Part shown: in pieces, positions 6,890 to 8,592 of the stretch
Layout of the letters: each line of letters begins with the position of its first letter
Numbering within the stretch: position 1 is the stretch's first letter
DNA from: Planctomycetia bacterium
Lineage (GTDB): Bacteria; Planctomycetota; UBA1135; GCA-002686595
Direction of reading: 5' to 3'
DNA length: 8,592 nt
Assembly: GCA_005778045.1 (NCBI GenBank)
Contig: SXKQ01000001.1
Location: 1 to 8,592 of the forward strand
Position numbers and translations under genes: made by a program
Notes under the pieces: model-generated
Told to the model about the DNA's origin: nothing
The model's database searches: none
What the model saw: the letters and a program-made list of their open reading frames with translations, nothing else

Positions 6890-7046
6890 CACCCCCGAGC
6901 AGCCGATTGCGGACCTGCCGCTAGTCGACGTGCGCGCCGGAGTCGTGTGTCGCGCGGGTGAGCTGAACGAAGGCTACCCACGAACCCCGCGACGCTCGCC
7001 CACAGCGCTGACAACGATTTGCTGCGGCCGCCGATGCACGCTGGAC
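6890..7046. other. Convergent spacer, no gene recognised
   Basis: This region lies between the methyltransferase fragment (+) and the end of the amidase (-). A plus frame near 6930 reads AGVVCRAGELNEGYPRTP and is open beyond 7046, but it then overlaps the amidase in antisense and I do not recognise it. It may hold more debris of the methyltransferase or another lost gene. No clear terminator hairpin was seen. Confidence 0.35.
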
Positions 7047-8294
7047 TCAGAGCTTGGGGTGCGCCAAGTGAAATCCGGTCGCGCGCTGCCATGCGTCGGC
7101 GATGGCGACCAGGCGCGCTTCCTCGAAGTGCCGTCCGCTGAAGGCCAAGCTGCGCGGCGTCCCGTCCTCGCGCTGCGCCGATGGGACGCAGACGGTCGGA
7201 TGACCGCTCAGGTTGAGGCCAACGAGCAACGGGCCTGAGGTGGTCGGAGGCACCAGCACGTCCAGAGTCGCAAACAAGTTGACGTAGCTTTCCGCGAGCT
7301 GGCGTCGGACGCGGTTGGCGCGGATGTACTCGACCGCCGAAATCACACGCGCCTGTCTAAGCAGGTTCGGCCAGTCGCCGCTGCCTTGACGGCGCAGTTC
7401 GTCGTCGGCGTTCGAGCGGGTCAGTTCGTCGAAGGCGGCTGCTGCTTCCGCCATCAATATGAGCATGAGCTCGGAGCTGGGGAGCGTGGGCAATGGAACC
7501 TTAACGAGCTCCACGCCTAACGCTCGCAGCGGATCGAGAGCCTCGCTTTCGCGCGCGGCGTCGCCCCAGCCGCTCTTCACGTAGCCCACGCGCCAACCCT
7601 TCACGCTCTGCGCGCCGGAATCAGCGAAATCGAACGCAAGCGTCTCCTCCTCGAGTTCGTCAGGCCCCGCGATCGCCTCTTGCACGATGGCTGCGTCGGG
7701 CATCGAGCGCGCCATGGTCCCGAGCTTGTCCATCGACCACGACAGCGCCATCGCGCCGTGGCGGCTCACGAGGCCGTAAGTGGGGCGGATCGAAGACACG
7801 CCGCAGCGCGCCGACGGGCTCACGATCGATCCGCAGGTCTCGGAGCCGAGCGCGAAGACCACGCAGCCCGCGGCGGTCGCACGTGCCGGGCCCGCGGAGT
7901 ATCCGCTCGAGCCTTGCGCGAGCTTCCTAGGGTTCTTGGTCGTGCCGCCGAACCACTCGTCGTCCATCGCCAGCTCGCCGAGCGTCAGCTTCGCAATCAA
8001 GACCGCGCCCGCCGGGTCGAGCCGCTGCACGACCGTCGCATCGAGGTCGAGCGTCTGATCCTTGAAAGGCCCTGCGCCATAGGTGGTTCGAATGCCGCGT
8101 GTGCTCAGTAGTTCCTTCGCGCCCCACGGCAGACCGTGCAACCATCCGCGCCATGCGCCGCCGGCGAGCTCCTCGTCGAGCTTGCGAGCTTGCGCGAGCG
8201 CGCGATCCGCGCACAGCGTCACCACGCACGACAGTTGAGCGTCGAGGCGCTTGATCCGTTCGAGGTGCACCTGCGTGAGCTCGACACAGCTCAC
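7047..8294 (-). CDS. Amidase-signature family protein, N-terminus frameshifted
   Basis: From GTG 8294 there are 415 residues of an amidase-signature hydrolase, which would cleave an amide bond with a Ser-cisSer-Lys triad. LHGLPWGAKELL carries the Lys (K60), DATVVQRLDPAGAVLIAKLTLGELAM follows, and GSETCGSIVSPSARCGV carries the nucleophile Ser (S156). In the preceding glycine/serine loop this protein has QGSSGYSAG; aligned on the nucleophile, the cis-Ser falls on Tyr132, and the subfamily NPW is NPR. Upstream, codons to 8310 still look like the family (RIHERLVS), but the earlier part, ARLEDLCYSDIPTLAY (8361-8314), is in another frame. One extra base in the GGG at 8312-8314 explains this. The GTG is therefore probably not the ancestral start, and activity is doubtful. 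It ends in TGA at 7047-7049. The substrate is unknown; the gene is not obviously part of the glycan pathway. Confidence 0.8.
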   Translation of the reverse strand: MSCVELTQVHLERIKRLDAQLSCVVTLCADRALAQARKLDEELAGGAWRGWLHGLPWGAKELLSTRGIRTTYGAGPFKDQTLDLDATVVQRLDPAGAVLIAKLTLGELAMDDEWFGGTTKNPRKLAQGSSGYSAGPARATAAGCVVFALGSETCGSIVSPSARCGVSSIRPTYGLVSRHGAMALSWSMDKLGTMARSMPDAAIVQEAIAGPDELEEETLAFDFADSGAQSVKGWRVGYVKSGWGDAARESEALDPLRALGVELVKVPLPTLPSSELMLILMAEAAAAFDELTRSNADDELRRQGSGDWPNLLRQARVISAVEYIRANRVRRQLAESYVNLFATLDVLVPPTTSGPLLVGLNLSGHPTVCVPSAQREDGTPRSLAFSGRHFEEARLVAIADAWQRATGFHLAHPKL

Positions 8295-8309
8295 CAGACG
8301 CTCATGGAT

Positions 8310-8400
8310 CCGGGTAGGCGAGCGTCGGGATGTCGGAGTAGCACAGGTCCTCGAGCCGTGCGGGGCGCTGGATCTGGAGCCTCTGGCGTGTGTTGCTCGT
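8310..8400 (-). pseudogene. Frameshifted 5' part of the amidase gene
   Basis: On the minus strand, ARLEDLCYSDIPTLAY matches the segment that precedes the VSxVELT helix in this amidase subfamily. It joins the main amidase frame only if one base is removed from the CCC (minus strand) at 8314-8312. Further upstream the frame stays open to beyond 8400 but family resemblance fades, and the divergent transposase begins at 8438. The 5' boundary is uncertain and may have been lost to the insertion element. Confidence 0.5.
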
Positions 8401-8437
8401 CAGCGGGCACGGCGGCCTGCGCCGCGCTTGTGCCGCG

Positions 8438-8592
8438 ATGAAGCTCGAAAAGCGCCGCTATCTCGAGTGCGGCCTGCTCGCCCACGGCTTCGCGCGCGTC
8501 CACTGCTCGCGCTGTCTGCGCGACGAGCTCGTAGCGTTCAGTTGCAAAGGCCGCGGCTTCTGCCCCTCGTGCTGCGGCAGGCGCATGGCCGA
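8438..8592 (+). mobile_element. IS91-family transposase, N-terminal zinc-binding domain (partial)
   Basis: Fifty-one codons run off the window edge. RRYLECGLLAHGFARV, then a zinc ribbon with CxxC (C23, C26), SCKGRGFCPSC (C36, C42, C45) and GRRMA, are the hallmark of the IS91-type transposase N-terminal zinc finger; the HUH catalytic domain would follow outside the window. IS91 elements transpose by a rolling-circle mechanism without making target duplications. Full-length relatives carry 20-40 residues before YLxCG. Upstream here a different frame reads PRLCRDEARK, resembling the usual PRFVxxEFxx, so the N-terminus may itself be frameshifted; this is tentative. The element's left end should lie between the amidase 5' end (about 8400) and 8438 or overlap it, but I could not identify oriIS/terIS sequences. 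Confidence 0.8.

Noticed and set aside
6232..7092. 286-codon minus frame over gmd and the following gap
   Set aside because: It is antisense to gmd, with Ser/Arg-rich low-information sequence; a short hydrophobic run (FLISLVSIAGAV) is not enough to call a membrane protein.
8291..8503. 70-codon minus frame reading into the transposase region
   Set aside because: It is neither the amidase frame nor the frame matching its N-terminus, and has no recognisable domain.
1..8592. Genome-wide reassignment of TAG to an amino acid
   Set aside because: The residues expected at the five TAG sites differ (Trp at two, probably Glu at one, Lys or Arg at one, unknown at one), and about 1400 codons of intact genes carry no internal TAG. 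Frameshifts and deletions in the same genes point to decay. Suppression remains only as a testable alternative.
1..8592. Enrichment of CTAG around the amber codons
   Set aside because: Four stop sites sit in CTAG, but by a rough count the tetramer is no more frequent in the window than base composition predicts, so no special mutational process is supported.

Overview
The window is GC-rich, roughly two-thirds G+C by eye, and every recognisable gene is bacterial. It looks like part of an O-antigen or other surface-glycan locus in a high-GC Gram-negative bacterium. The IS91-type transposase, the unusual amidase subfamily and the sugar genes would fit Myxococcota or another deltaproteobacterial lineage, but that placement is a weak inference.

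Layout from left to right: (a) 1-560, an unrecognised stretch, then the C-terminal half of a TlpA/thioredoxin-like gene on + with an in-frame amber. (b) 801-3142 on the minus strand, two overlapping GT4 glycosyltransferase genes. The upstream one is split by a single TAG; the downstream one is intact and starts on a TTG that shares bases with the upstream stop. (c) 3143-3314, a divergent promoter region. (d) 3315-6641 on +, a nucleotide-sugar cluster: an intact SDR reductase (probably GDP-4-keto-6-deoxymannose reductase), a wrecked glycosyltransferase joined by deletion to the C-terminal half of a DegT/GDP-perosamine-synthase-like aminotransferase, a truncated PglD/PerB-like acetyltransferase N-terminus, and an intact gmd. 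(e) 6773-6889, a methyltransferase remnant. (f) 7047 to about 8400 on minus, an amidase whose N-terminus is frameshifted and whose cis-Ser position appears to be Tyr. (g) 8438 to the end on +, the start of an IS91-family transposase.

Gmd makes GDP-4-keto-6-deoxy-D-mannose from GDP-mannose. The reductase would turn this into GDP-D-rhamnose; a perosamine synthase plus acetyltransferase would turn it into GDP-N-acetylperosamine. Both enzymes of the rhamnose route are open and keep their catalytic motifs, while both genes of the amino-sugar route are broken. Rhamnosyl units could then be used by the GT4 enzymes.

The main message is extensive but selective gene decay: five in-frame stops, all TAG; at least five frameshifts; two or more internal deletions; and substitutions at conserved residues. 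Intact genes stand beside the debris. Substitutions at conserved residues and whole missing segments favour real decay over sequencing error, but some single-base indels could be assembly errors. I found no CRISPR array, tRNA, rRNA or clearly new defence system.
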